From NCBI GenBank assembly GCA_963764205.1, contig CAVXRN010000006.1:682001-746000 (forward strand): a stretch of DNA of 64,000 nt, in the 5' to 3' direction. The DNA is from Chersky-840 sp963764205. GTDB lineage: Bacteria; Actinomycetota; Acidimicrobiia; Acidimicrobiales; UBA8190. Every line of letters starts with the position of its first letter. Positions within the stretch are counted from its first letter, which is position 1. Below are positions 52,917 through 61,921 of this stretch, piece after piece. The position numbers were made by a program, and so were the translations under genes. The notes below the pieces were generated by a model. It was given only the letters and a program-made list of their open reading frames with translations, did not search any database and had not been told where the DNA came from.

Positions 52917-53702
52917 GTGATGGAGATGTCGGCCGCGCTCGGCGCGCACTCCACCATCTCGGCCGACCCTCTCGGGGTGCTCGTGGCGTTCGGCGCGGGC
53001 ATGTTGTCGTTCCTCTCGCCCTGCGTGCTGCCGCTCGTCCCCGGCTACGTGTCGATGGTGTCGGGCCTGTCCGCCACCGAGATCGAGGCGGGGGCGCCAC
53101 GCGACCTGGCCCCACTGCTCCGGGGCGTGGCGGGGTTCGTACTCGGGTTCACGATCGTGTTCACCGCCCTCGGTGCAGCCGCGTCGGGCCTCGGCCATCT
53201 TCTTCTCGGGCATCAACGTGGGCTCGACGTCGCCGCGGGTGTGCTCGTCGTGCTCTTCGGGGTGTGGATGGTCGGCTTCGGGACGCCGGGCGGGTTCCTG
53301 CGCGAGCACCGTTTCCATCCCCGGCCGTCGCGGCTGGGCATGTGGGCACCCCCCGTGCTCGGGATGGCGTTCGCCTTCGGGTGGACGCCGTGCGTCGGGC
53401 CGGTCCTGGGCGGAGTCCTGGGGCTGGCCGCGACCCGAGCCACCTTGACATCGGGCATCGCGCTCCTCGTCGCCTATTCCCTGGGTCTGGGCGTGCCGTT
53501 CCTCGTGACCGGGCTGGCCTTCGGCCGCCTCACCTCACTGTTCGCCCGCTTCAACCGGCGCCTGTTCCTCGTCAACATGGTCTCGGGTACGGCCCTGGTC
53601 GTGTTCGGGGTCCTGCTGCTGACCAACGACCTCCACTGGCTGTCCTCGATGGCGGCGGACCTCCTCAGGGGGGTCGGTCTCGGTCGGCTGACCGTGAGCT
53701 GA
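52917..53702 (+). CDS. ccdA: Cytochrome c biogenesis protein CcdA (thiol:disulfide transporter)
   Basis: A 261-residue protein with six membrane helices. The redox motifs SPCVLPLVPGYVSMVSGLSA and FGWTPCVGPVLGGVLGLAAT each hold the conserved Cys in a Pro-Cys context. It moves electrons from cytoplasmic thioredoxin to extracytoplasmic partners, here most likely the TlpA/CcmG-like protein at 58789. It opens the cytochrome maturation cluster, separated from ccmA by 115 bp with a strong hairpin. Confidence 0.93.
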   Translation: MMEMSAALGAHSTISADPLGVLVAFGAGMLSFLSPCVLPLVPGYVSMVSGLSATEIEAGAPRDLAPLLRGVAGFVLGFTIVFTALGAAASGLGHLLLGHQRGLDVAAGVLVVLFGVWMVGFGTPGGFLREHRFHPRPSRLGMWAPPVLGMAFAFGWTPCVGPVLGGVLGLAATRATLTSGIALLVAYSLGLGVPFLVTGLAFGRLTSLFARFNRRLFLVNMVSGTALVVFGVLLLTNDLHWLSSMAADLLRGVGLGRLTVS

Positions 53703-53763
53703 CCTCGGGGCGCCCGGTATCGAGGAGGGTGTCGTCCCCGGGGCTCGCGAGCCCTCGGCCGCT

Positions 53764-53800
53764 CGGGGGACCCGCTTGGAATCACAGAGGGGGTCCCCCG
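53764..53800 (+). promoter_or_regulatory. Stable hairpin between ccdA and ccmA
   Basis: Perfect 10-bp inverted repeat CGGGGGACCC (53764-53773) and GGGTCCCCCG (53791-53800) around a 17-nt loop. It ends 17 nt before the ccmA ATG, so it could attenuate read-through or affect ccmA translation. No T tract follows. Confidence 0.5.
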
Positions 53801-53817
53801 TAGCATGGGGCCAGGCC

Positions 53818-54538
53818 ATGGCCCCCGCAGTCCTCCTCAGTGCCGCCGTGTGTGTGACCGGGCGGTTTCCGGCCCTGGCCGGCGTCGATCTCGCCGTCGC
53901 CCAGGGTGAAGTGGTCGTACTCGAAGGGCCGAATGGAGCGGGCAAGACGAGCGTGCTGCGGGTGTGCGCCGGTCTCTTGCCGCTGACCGGGGGGGAGGGC
54001 ACGGTGCTCGGTTGTGACCTGCGTCGTGACGCCCCCGCGCTGCGACGCCGGGTCGGGATGCTCGGCCATGCCGCCGCTCTCTACGACGACCTCACCGTGG
54101 TCGAGAACGTGCGCTTCGCCGTGCGCGCCGCGGGCGCGGATCTCGCCGACGTCGACGTGGTGCTCGACCGCCTCGAGCTCGGCGGCCGGCTGCGGCGGAC
54201 GCCGGTGGGTCGACTCTCCGCCGGTCAACGCCGGCGCGTGGCCTTGGCGCTGCTCCTCGCGCGCCGCCCCCAGCTGTGGCTCCTCGACGAGCCCCACGCC
54301 GGGCTCGACGCCGGGGCCAGGGTGGTGTTCGCGCGAGATCGTGGGTGAGGCGGTGGCGGACGGCGCCACGGTGCTCATGGCGTCACACGAGCCCGAGGAG
54401 TCGTGGCCGTTGGCGGACCGGGTGGTGTCGCTCGTCGGGGGGCGCGTCGTCGGGGAGCGCGCCGTGCGGGCCACGACACGGCGGCCCGTCGGGGTGGAGC
54501 CGCTTCGATCGGTTCCCGGAGGTGCCCATGTGGCGTGA
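53818..54538 (+). CDS. ccmA: CcmA haem exporter ATPase (one frameshift)
   Basis: From ATG 53818: Walker A EGPNGAGKTSVLRVCAGLLP, signature LSAGQRRRVALALLLARRPQ and Walker B WLLDEPHAGLDAGA. One extra base at about 54325-54338 sends this frame into a stop at 54348; the next frame continues REIVGEAVADGATVLMASHE, with the H-loop, to 54538. The corrected protein is about 239 residues, typical of CcmA. It energises CcmB in releasing holo-CcmE. The corrected 3' end overlaps the ccmB start. Confidence 0.87.
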
Positions 54539-55199
54539 CAGCGTGCTCGTGGCGGGCAAGGACCTTCGGATCGAGCTGCGCTCGCGCGTCGTGTTGCACC
54601 AGGTGGTCCCAGTGGCGGTCCTCGTCCTGGTCCTCTTCGCCTTTGCGCTCGGGCCCGATCGCGCCCCGATGGCACGCGCCGCGCCGGGCCTGTTCTGGGT
54701 GGCGGTGCTCTTCGCCAGTGTCCTCGCGGTGCAACGGAGCTTCGCGCTCGAGGCCCCGGAGGGCGCTCGGGACGGGTTGCGCCTCTCGGGGCTCGACCCG
54801 GCCGGGATCTTCCTCGGCAAGACCGCCGCGGTGGCGCTGCAGATGGTCGTGCTGGAGGTCGTGCTGACCGCGGGTGTCGTCGTGCTCTACGGCTCGCACA
54901 TCCGGTCCTACGGATCCATCATCGTGGCCGGCCTGGCCGGGACGGCCGGCCTGGCCGCGGCCGGCACCCTCTATGGCGCGCTGGCCGCCGGCCTACGCGT
55001 GCGCGAGACGTTGCTGCCGTTTCTGTTCCTGCCCGTGGCGGCACCGGTCCTCCTGGCCGGGACGCGGGCGTGGCAGGCCGCGTTGGGGATCGGCGCGGGG
55101 AACGCCGGCGACCCCTGGGTGCGCCTCCTCCTCGTGTTCGCGGCGGTCTATCTCGCGTTGGGCGTCGTCATCTTCGGTCCACTGCAGGAGGCGTCGTGA
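54528..55199 (+). CDS. ccmB: CcmB haem exporter permease
   Basis: A 223-residue membrane protein from ATG 54528 with GGAGG 5 nt upstream. KDLRIELRSRVVLHQVVPVA, FWVAVLFASVLAVQRSFALE and DGLRLSGLDPAGIFLGKTAA are CcmB family stretches, and six hydrophobic segments are visible. It works with CcmA and CcmC in loading haem on CcmE. Its stop overlaps the ccmC start as GTGA. Confidence 0.92.
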   Translation: MWRDSVLVAGKDLRIELRSRVVLHQVVPVAVLVLVLFAFALGPDRAPMARAAPGLFWVAVLFASVLAVQRSFALEAPEGARDGLRLSGLDPAGIFLGKTAAVALQMVVLEVVLTAGVVVLYGSHIRSYGSIIVAGLAGTAGLAAAGTLYGALAAGLRVRETLLPFLFLPVAAPVLLAGTRAWQAALGIGAGNAGDPWVRLLLVFAAVYLALGVVIFGPLQEAS

Positions 55200-56038
55200 C
55201 CCCGACCAGCACGAACGGCGCGCACGGGGAACCGGGCGTGACCGGCACGCCCGTGGCGCCGTGGAGCCCGCGTGCCACGTGGGTCGTGCGCGCCCTCGGG
55301 ATCTCGGCCGCCGCGGCTCTGGCGGGCACCATCTGGCTGGGGCTGTGGGTGACCCCTCCCGATCAGGTCCAGCACAACCTCGTCCGGTTGGTCTACGTCC
55401 ACCCGCCCATCGCGTGGGTGGCGCTCTACCTGGCCTTCGGTGTCGCCGCGGTGTCGAGCGTGCTGTGGCTGTGGCCCCGCACGCGCAGCCGGTTCTGGGA
55501 CCGGGTAGCGGTGTCCGCGGTCGAGGTCGGCATCGTCTTCACCGCGCTGACCTTGGTCACGGGCTCGATCTGGGGCCGGCCGACGTGGGGGGTGTGGTGG
55601 GCATGGGACGCCCGTCTCACCTCCACGGCGCTGTTGCTCGTGCTGCTCCTCGGGTACATGGCGGTGCGTCGCGTCCCTGCCGATCCCGACTCCCGGGCCC
55701 GACGCAGTGCGGTCGTCGCGCTCGTGGCCGCGGTCGACGTTCCCATCGTGCACTTCTCGGTGGACTGGTGGCACACGTTGCACCAGGGTGCCACGGTCCT
55801 GAACGCCAATCTCTCGCCCACCATCCACGGCTCCATGGCGTGGACGTTGCTGCTCGGGTTCGTGGCGTTCACGTTGCTGTTCGCGTGGATGTTGGCGATC
55901 CGGTATCGGATAGAGGTGTTGTCGGAGTACCTCCAGGACTCCGAGCTCGACGAGGCGCTGCACGAGCGATGGGCCGAGGGTACGAACCCGGTCCCCGACC
56001 CAGACGCGGCGCTGGCAGGGAGTGGACGTCACCCATGA
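55196..56038 (+). CDS. ccmC: CcmC haem-handling protein
   Basis: A 280-residue membrane protein from GTG 55196. The tryptophan-rich haem motif WGRPTWGVWWAWDARLTS lies at about 123-140, with conserved His residues in VYVHPPIAW and VHFSVDWWHTLHQG. Six membrane helices. It transfers haem to CcmE. The C-terminus is longer and charged compared with proteobacterial CcmC. Confidence 0.93.
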   Translation: MTPTSTNGAHGEPGVTGTPVAPWSPRATWVVRALGISAAAALAGTIWLGLWVTPPDQVQHNLVRLVYVHPPIAWVALYLAFGVAAVSSVLWLWPRTRSRFWDRVAVSAVEVGIVFTALTLVTGSIWGRPTWGVWWAWDARLTSTALLLVLLLGYMAVRRVPADPDSRARRSAVVALVAAVDVPIVHFSVDWWHTLHQGATVLNANLSPTIHGSMAWTLLLGFVAFTLLFAWMLAIRYRIEVLSEYLQDSELDEALHERWAEGTNPVPDPDAALAGSGRHP

Positions 56039-56048
56039 CGGTGAGGCC

Positions 56049-56177
56049 GTGAGCTACATCGACGCCGGCTACGGCATCGCGTTCGGCGTCCTGGCGCTGT
56101 ACGCGGCCCTGCTCTGGCGTCGTCGGCAGCGACTCGAGCGATCGGCGTCGCGCCTGGCGGCTCGTCGCGAGCCATGA
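56049..56177 (+). CDS. ccmD: CcmD small membrane protein
   Basis: A 42-residue protein from GTG 56049: SYIDAGYGIAFGVLALYAAL is one membrane helix, then a strongly basic tail (RRRQRLERSASRLAARREP). Size, position between ccmC and ccmE, and the Tyr-containing helix followed by basic residues match CcmD, which holds CcmE to the CcmABC complex. Its stop overlaps the ccmE ATG (56174). Confidence 0.82.
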   Translation: MSYIDAGYGIAFGVLALYAALLWRRRQRLERSASRLAARREP

Positions 56178-56696
56178 GCGAGCCGACGGTCCTCTCGACG
56201 CCTGCTGCACCGGTCCCCGACACCGGGGACACCCCGTCGCGGACACCTCCGGCGGTCGCCCCCCTCCACGCGTGCGGCCCGACCCGGCCGTTGGCGCCTG
56301 TGGGGTGTGGGCGTGGTCCTCGTGGCGGCGTTCGGGTTCCTGCTCGTCGAAGGTCTGGGCAACTCGCTCAACTATTTCGAGACCGTCGATCAGGCGCTGG
56401 CACACAGGGCCACGCTCGGGACCCAGACTTTCCGTCTCGAGGGTGTGGTCGTGCCGGGAACGGTGCACCGCATCGCGGGCGGCGTCGCCTTCGTCGCGGC
56501 CGGCACCAAGGACCGCGTGGACGTCGTCAACCACGGCAACCCGCCCCAGCTGTTCCAACCCGACATCCCGGTGGTGGTGGTGGGGCACTTCTCGGGGAGC
56601 TCGTTCGTCTCGGACCAGCTCATCGTCGACCACACGGCCCAGTACGTGCAGGCGCATCCCAACCGAGTCAGGGCACCCAACGGGACCACGCGGTGA
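56174..56696 (+). CDS. ccmE: CcmE haem chaperone (one frameshift)
   Basis: ATG 56174 overlaps the ccmD stop and gives a Pro/Thr-rich cytoplasmic N-terminus (MSEPTVLSTPAAPVPDTGD). One missing base at about 56268-56276 is needed to continue into PGRWRLWGVGVVLVAAFGFL, a membrane helix, and the CcmE beta barrel (TLGTQTFRLEGVVVPGTVHR; VVVVGHFSGSSFVSDQLIVD). The haem-binding His is in DHTAQYVQ, the HxxxY pattern of CcmE. Only 56307-56696 is open in the second frame. The corrected length is about 174 residues. Confidence 0.82.
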
Positions 56697-58792
56697 ACGC
56701 CGCCCTCGGGCACGCCGGCGTCCTGCTGAGCTTGGCGGCGTCGATCATCGGCGTGGCGGTGATCGCGTACGGCCTGGCCCGCGGCCGTCCCGAGCTGACG
56801 CGCACCGGGCGGGTCTACGCCCCGCTCGTACTGCTCGGGGCCGTGATCGCCACCGTGGCCATGGAGCGCGCCCTCATCACCCACGACTTCTCGCTCGCCT
56901 TCGTCGCCGCCAACAACAGCCGGTCGACCCCGCTGCTCTACACCATCACCGGCATGTGGTCCGCGCTGGCGGGGTCGATCCTGTTGTGGGGCCTCATCCT
57001 GGCCGGCTACATCACGGCCATGGTGTGGCGGTTCCGGCGTCAAGCCGGCGACCCCCTGGTGGCCTGGGCCACGCTCGTGACGCTGGTGGTGGCGGCCTTC
57101 TTCTTCGGGCTCATGGCCGGGCCGTCGGACCCGTTCCGCACCGTGGCGGGAGCGGTGCCGGCCAACGGGCTCGGGCCCAACGTGCTGTTGCAGGACAACG
57201 CACTGGTGGCGTTTCACCCGCCCATCCTCTACCTGGGGTTCGTCGGGTTCACGATCCCCTTCGCCTTTGCCATCGCGTCGCTCATCACGGGGAGGATCGG
57301 CGAAGGATGGCAGCTCGCCACCCGACGCTGGACGTTGTTCGCGTGGGCGTTCCTGACCGTGGGGATCGTGCTGGGCGCGTGGTGGTCGTACCAGGTGCTC
57401 GGGTGGGGCGGGTTCTGGGCCTGGGACCCGGTCGAGAACGCCTCGTTCCTGCCGTGGTTGTGCGCCACCGCCTACCTGCACTCGGTCCTGGTCCAAGAGC
57501 GACGGGGCCTGCTGCGGGTGTGGAACCTGTCGCTCGTCATCGCCACGTTCAGCCTGACCATCCTCGGCACCTTCCTCACGCGGTCGGGCGTGATCGAGTC
57601 CGTGCACGCCTTCTCCGACTCCGACATCGGCCCCCTGCTGCTGGGCTTCTTCGGCGTCGTCATGGCGACGGGGGTAGGTCTCATCGCCTGGCGCGGGGAC
57701 CGACTGCGTTCGCCCGGTGGCATCGACTCCGTGATGAGCAGGGAAGGGGCGTTCTTGGTGAACAACCTGCTCTTCGTGGCCTTCGCCTTCGTGGTGCTGC
57801 TCGGCACCGTGTTCCCTCTGCTCTACGAGGCGTTCCGGGGGCAGCAGGTCACCGTCGGCGCGCCGTACTTCAACGCCATGACGCTGCCCATCGGCCTGGC
57901 ACTGCTCTTCCTCATGTCGATCGGACCCGCACTGCCGTGGCGCAAGACGACCGCGGGCACGCTACGCGACCGGCTCGTGGTGCCCGCATGGGTGGGCGGT
58001 CTCGTCGTGGTGGGGTGCGTCATCGGCGGTGTGCGCGGTCTCGCGCCGCTCGTCGCCTTCGGCCTCGGCGGGTTCGCGGCGGCGGCCAACGTGCGCCAAC
58101 TCGTGTTGTCGGCTCGGGGTTCGCATCGCAGCGGCGCCGGTGCGTGGCGCGGCCTCGTGGGGCGTGCCAACGGCGGCATGGTGGTGCACCTCGGCGTGGT
58201 GGTGATCGCCGTCGCCCTCGCCGCGGCCACCTCGTTCGGGCACCGCAGCGAGGTGACGCTGCGCCCGGGACAGGTCGTCTCGACCGACGGTCACCGGATC
58301 AGGTTCGAGGGCCTGACACTGGTCCGTACATCGGCGCGCACCGCGACCGAAGCCCTCGTCGTGGTGGACGGGCGCGGGCCCCTGCTCCCCGCCGTCAGCC
58401 AATTCGGTCAGAACACCGAGGCCGTCGGGACTCCCGCCATCGATTCGAGCCTCGTCGACGACGTCTACCTCACCGTCGACGCCCTGCCGGCCAAGGCGGG
58501 CGGGCCGGTGACGATCGGTGTCACGGTGCAGCCGCTCGTGATGTGGTTGTGGGCCGGCGGGCTGCTCCTCGTGGTCGGGTCGGCCCTCGCGGCCGTCCCG
58601 GGGAAGCGCCGGCGTCCCACCGACCCCGTCTCGGCGCCGGTTCCCTCGACCCAGGCCGGTGACGGCAGCACCGGGTCGGGCGACGCCCTCGGTGACCGGG
58701 CCACGGTGCTCCCCGACGGGCGAGACGGTGTCTCGTCGGAGGAGGCCGACGACGACCACGTGCAGGAACCGGTCCCGGCCGGATCGCCGTGA
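56693..58792 (+). CDS. ccmF: CcmF haem lyase component
   Basis: A 699-residue polytopic protein from GTG 56693, overlapping the ccmE stop as GTGA. The tryptophan-rich motif GWGGFWAWDPVENASFLPWL lies at about 237-256; conserved His residues occur in DNALVAFHPPILYLGF and TAYLHSVLVQERRG. About fourteen helices plus an extracytoplasmic domain near 520-620. It ligates haem to apocytochrome c with CcmH. A polar tail of about 65 residues is lineage-specific. Confidence 0.95.
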   Translation: MNAALGHAGVLLSLAASIIGVAVIAYGLARGRPELTRTGRVYAPLVLLGAVIATVAMERALITHDFSLAFVAANNSRSTPLLYTITGMWSALAGSILLWGLILAGYITAMVWRFRRQAGDPLVAWATLVTLVVAAFFFGLMAGPSDPFRTVAGAVPANGLGPNVLLQDNALVAFHPPILYLGFVGFTIPFAFAIASLITGRIGEGWQLATRRWTLFAWAFLTVGIVLGAWWSYQVLGWGGFWAWDPVENASFLPWLCATAYLHSVLVQERRGLLRVWNLSLVIATFSLTILGTFLTRSGVIESVHAFSDSDIGPLLLGFFGVVMATGVGLIAWRGDRLRSPGGIDSVMSREGAFLVNNLLFVAFAFVVLLGTVFPLLYEAFRGQQVTVGAPYFNAMTLPIGLALLFLMSIGPALPWRKTTAGTLRDRLVVPAWVGGLVVVGCVIGGVRGLAPLVAFGLGGFAAAANVRQLVLSARGSHRSGAGAWRGLVGRANGGMVVHLGVVVIAVALAAATSFGHRSEVTLRPGQVVSTDGHRIRFEGLTLVRTSARTATEALVVVDGRGPLLPAVSQFGQNTEAVGTPAIDSSLVDDVYLTVDALPAKAGGPVTIGVTVQPLVMWLWAGGLLLVVGSALAAVPGKRRRPTDPVSAPVPSTQAGDGSTGSGDALGDRATVLPDGRDGVSSEEADDDHVQEPVPAGSP

Positions 58793-59377
58793 CCGTCACG
58801 GCCCGTGACGCGGCCGAACCCGAGGCCACCCCACGTCGCCGCCACACGGCTCGATGGGTGGCCGCAGTGGCGCTGGTGGTCGGGGCCGCCCTGGTGGCGC
58901 TGCTCGCCACGCGTCCACAGCAGACCGCCACCGAGGTCGACACCCCCCTCGTCGGTCAGGCCGCGCCGCCGATCACCGGCCCGACGTTGGCCGGGGGGTC
59001 GTTCGATCTGGCGACGTTGCCGCGGCCGCTGGGTCGTCGTCAACTTCTTCGCCAGCTGGTGTCCACCGTGCCAGCAGGAGCAACCCGAGCTCGTGGCCTT
59101 CGCCTACACGCACCGCGACCCCGGTGACGCGGCGCTGGTCGGGGTGGTGTTCGACGACTCGGCCTCGACGGCGCGCAGCTTCATGCGCTCCACCGGAGCC
59201 TCGTGGCCGACTGTCGTCGACCCCGGCGGTCAGATCGCGCTCGACTACGGCGTGCGCGGCCCTCCCGAGACCTTCATCGTGTCGCCTCGGGGCACGGTGG
59301 TGGCGCACTTCGACGGTCCCATGACCAACGCGTCGCTGGACTACTGGTTGCGGCGCGCCGAGGGATCCGGATCATGA
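58789..59377 (+). CDS. CcmG/DsbE (TlpA-like) thioredoxin (one frameshift)
   Basis: GTG 58789 overlaps the ccmF stop. A basic N-terminus and one membrane helix (WVAAVALVVGAALVALLA) lead to PLVGQAAPPITGPTLAGGSF. One extra C at 59020/59021 breaks the frame; the other frame continues GRWVVVNFFASWCPPCQQEQ, with the CxxC redox site, then PPETFIVSPRGTVVAHFDGP to 59377. The corrected length is about 195 residues. It should keep apocytochrome cysteines reduced using electrons from CcdA. Confidence 0.87.
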
Positions 59378-59892
59378 GTGCCACGCCACGTCGTCGGTTC
59401 TCGCCCTGGGCGCCGTGGGTCGTGCTCGCGGTCGTCGTGGCGGTGGCACTGGGCATCGGGGCCTCGAAGGGTGGGCCTCCTCCCACCGCCGTGCAACGGG
59501 CCGACGCCATCGACGCCCTCGTGCGGTGCCCCAGCTGTGACGGCATCTCCGTGGCCGACTCCTCGGCCTCGACCGCGGCGGCTATTCGCGCCACGGTGCT
59601 GGCCCGTGTGCGAGCGGGACAGAGCGAGGGTGCGATCGACGCCTTCTTGGTGAGCCGCTACGGGCCGAGCATCCTGCTGCGGCCGCCGGTGCGGGGGCTC
59701 ACGGCGTGGGTGTGGGTGGTGCCGCCCGTGGCGGTGGCGGTGGCGGTGGCGGGCCTCGTGACGGTGCTGTGGCGCCGGCGCCAGCGCACCGAGGCGGCGG
59801 TGTCGAGCCAGGACCGCGCCCTGGTGGACCGCGCCTTGGCCGAGCGCGCCACCGACGTCGGTCGGTCGCCCGAGTCGGTGCACGCCCCGTGA
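59374..59892 (+). CDS. ccmH: CcmH/CycL-type haem lyase subunit
   Basis: A 172-residue protein from ATG 59374. An N-terminal membrane helix (about 11-28) precedes the extracytoplasmic helical domain with LVRCPSCDGISVADSSASTA, the LRCxxC redox motif of CcmH, and AFLVSRYGPSILLRPPVRGL. A second helix near 108-130 and a charged tail follow. It presents apocytochrome to CcmF. Overlaps both neighbours by 4 bp. Confidence 0.93.
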   Translation: MSATPRRRFSPWAPWVVLAVVVAVALGIGASKGGPPPTAVQRADAIDALVRCPSCDGISVADSSASTAAAIRATVLARVRAGQSEGAIDAFLVSRYGPSILLRPPVRGLTAWVWVVPPVAVAVAVAGLVTVLWRRRQRTEAAVSSQDRALVDRALAERATDVGRSPESVHAP

Positions 59893-60757
59893 ACCGGGCC
59901 GAGCTCGACGACGAGCGCTCTTTCCTCTTGGAGTCGCTCGAGGACCTCGAGCGCGAGCGGGAGGCCGGTGACCTGGCCGACGCGGACTACGCCGCCCTGC
60001 GCGACCGGTACACGCGGCGGCGCCCGCGGAGGTGTTGCGGGCCTTGGACGGCGTCGAGGACCCGGGCGTCGGTGACGGGCGAGAGGGCACCGCGGCGCGC
60101 TCGAAGACGGTCGTTGCGGCGCCGGAGCACGCCACGCACCCTCGCCCCCGACGGCGCCGCCGGCGGCGCTGGTTGGCGGTGGTGGGCTCGCTCTTGGTGT
60201 TGGCGGCGGTCGCACTGGCCCTCGTGACGAGCCAGACCGGTGCCCGGTTGCCGGGACAGACGGCGACGGGATCGGTGAGCCTGAGCCGGTCCGCGCAGCT
60301 GCAGCGGACCCTGGCGCAGGCCGAGACGCTCCAGTCGTCAGGCGACGGCGCCGACGCGCTCGGCCTCTACCACCAGGTCCTGGCGCAGGACCCGACCCAA
60401 CCCGACGCCCTGGCCCAAGCCGGATGGCTCGAATACCAGGCAGGGGCGCAGTCGGCTGACGCGGCGGTGCTCACCAAGGCGCAGGACACCGAGGAAGCCG
60501 CGGTGCGCGCCGCCCCGGGCGCCTACGCGCCGCGTCTGTACCTGGGGTCGATGTTCCTGGCCGAGAACGACGCGGCCGACGCCGTGGTGCAGTACCGGCA
60601 GTTCCTGGCCGACGGCCCCCCGGCCGCGGAGCTCGGCGTGGCGAGGCCGTTCATCGTCGAGGCGTTCGGCAAGGCGCACGAGCCCGTCCCTGCCATGCCG
60701 GGCTCGAGCGGTTCCACGGCCACCACGTCGAGCGCCCCGGCCCGATCGTCGGGCTGA
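59889..60757 (+). CDS. CcmI-like TPR protein (one frameshift)
   Basis: GTG 59889 overlaps the ccmH stop. FLLESLEDLEREREAGDLAD and YAALRDRYT form the CcmI N-terminal motif. At about 60013-60020 one missing base in a CGGCGGCG tract shifts the frame; the other frame continues AAAPAEVLRALDGVEDPGVG, then a basic stretch, a membrane helix (WLAVVGSLLVLAAVALALV) and TPR-like helices (GLYHQVLAQDPTQPDALAQA). Corrected length about 289 residues. CcmI delivers apocytochrome to the lyase. Last gene of the operon. Confidence 0.8.
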
Positions 60758-60766
60758 GGGCGTCGA

Positions 60767-61918
60767 TCAGGACCGCAGGGCGCGCAGCTGGCCCACCACC
60801 CGCGGGAATGCAACCGCGAAGGCGTCGACGTCGTCGTCGGTGGTGGACCACCCCACCGACAACCGCAACGACCGTTCGGCGTCGACGCCCATGGCCGCCA
60901 GCACCGGTGAGGGTGCCAGGGACTCCGACGAACACGACGAGCCCGAGTGCGCGGCGATGCCGCTCTGATCGAGGCCCAGGAGCACTGGCTCGGCTTCGAC
61001 CCCGCCGACGGCGAGACACACCAGATGCGGCACCCGATCGACGCGATCGCCGAGCACCTCCACGTCGTCGACCGCCGTGGCCGCCGCCACGATGGCGTCG
61101 GTCTGCCTCTTGGCGACGCTCGACTCGTGGCCGAGTCGGCCCGGTCCTGTCAGTGCCTGGGCGGCGGCGCCGAAGCCCACGATGCCCGGGAGGTTCTCGA
61201 GCCCGCCGCGCCGGGCCCGTTCCTGCTCGCCCCCGAGGAGGAAGGGCTCGACGCGTAGGCCACGCCGAACGACCAGTGCCCCGATCCCGGGGGGGCCGCC
61301 CAGCTTGTGGGCGCTGACCGAGACGAGATCGGCGCCGAGCGAATCGACGTCGGTCTCGACGTGCCCGGCGGTCATGCAGGCGTCGACATGGACCCACGCG
61401 TCGTGGCGCCGGCAGATCTCGATGACGTCGTGCACGGGCTGGACGGTGCCGACCTCGTGGTTGGCCGCCTGACACTGCACGAGCGCGACGGGCGCCCCCC
61501 GCTCCGCCAGACGCCGCAGGACGTCGTCCACCTCGCCGGGGTCGACACGCCCGAGCCGGTCGACGGCGATCCGCACGACCGGGCCGGCGCGCGCCGAGGC
61601 GTCGCGGACCGAGGAGTGTTCGACGTCGGCGAGCACGGTGGGCCGGTCCGGTCGTGCCCGGGTCGCCCCCCACGTCGCCGCGTTCACGGCCTCGGTCCCA
61701 CCCGAGGTGAAGACGACCTGGCGCGGACGCGTCCCGAGCAGCGCCGCGACCTGGTCGCGCGCCGCTTCGATGGTGGAGCGCACACCCCGGCCCTCACTGT
61801 GGACCCGACCCGGGTCACCCGTGTCGCGCCACGCCCACTCCAACCAGTCGGCCATGGCCGCCACTACCTCCGGGCGGGGCGGCGAGGTGGAGGCGTGGTC
61901 GAGGTAGTGGCGCGCCAG
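60767..61918 (-). CDS. Cysteine desulfurase (NifS/IscS family)
   Basis: A PLP enzyme of about 383 residues. VSVSAHKLGGPPGIGALVVR holds the PLP Lys and HSGSSCSSES the active-site Cys; SGGTEAVNAATWG and HVDACMTAGH are further PLP contacts. The conserved N-terminal motif HYLDHASTSPPRPEVVAAM is in frame but no ATG, GTG or TTG precedes it after the TGA at 61922-61924; the only usable codon is CTG at 61918. That start gives Lys205 and Cys329, against Lys206 and Cys328 in IscS, supporting it. A GTG at 61864 would cut the motif off. It follows the SufR-like gene by 3 bp. Confidence 0.9.
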   Translation of the reverse strand: MARHYLDHASTSPPRPEVVAAMADWLEWAWRDTGDPGRVHSEGRGVRSTIEAARDQVAALLGTRPRQVVFTSGGTEAVNAATWGATRARPDRPTVLADVEHSSVRDASARAGPVVRIAVDRLGRVDPGEVDDVLRRLAERGAPVALVQCQAANHEVGTVQPVHDVIEICRRHDAWVHVDACMTAGHVETDVDSLGADLVSVSAHKLGGPPGIGALVVRRGLRVEPFLLGGEQERARRGGLENLPGIVGFGAAAQALTGPGRLGHESSVAKRQTDAIVAAATAVDDVEVLGDRVDRVPHLVCLAVGGVEAEPVLLGLDQSGIAAHSGSSCSSESLAPSPVLAAMGVDAERSLRLSVGWSTTDDDVDAFAVAFPRVVGQLRALRS

Positions 61919-61921
61919 GGC

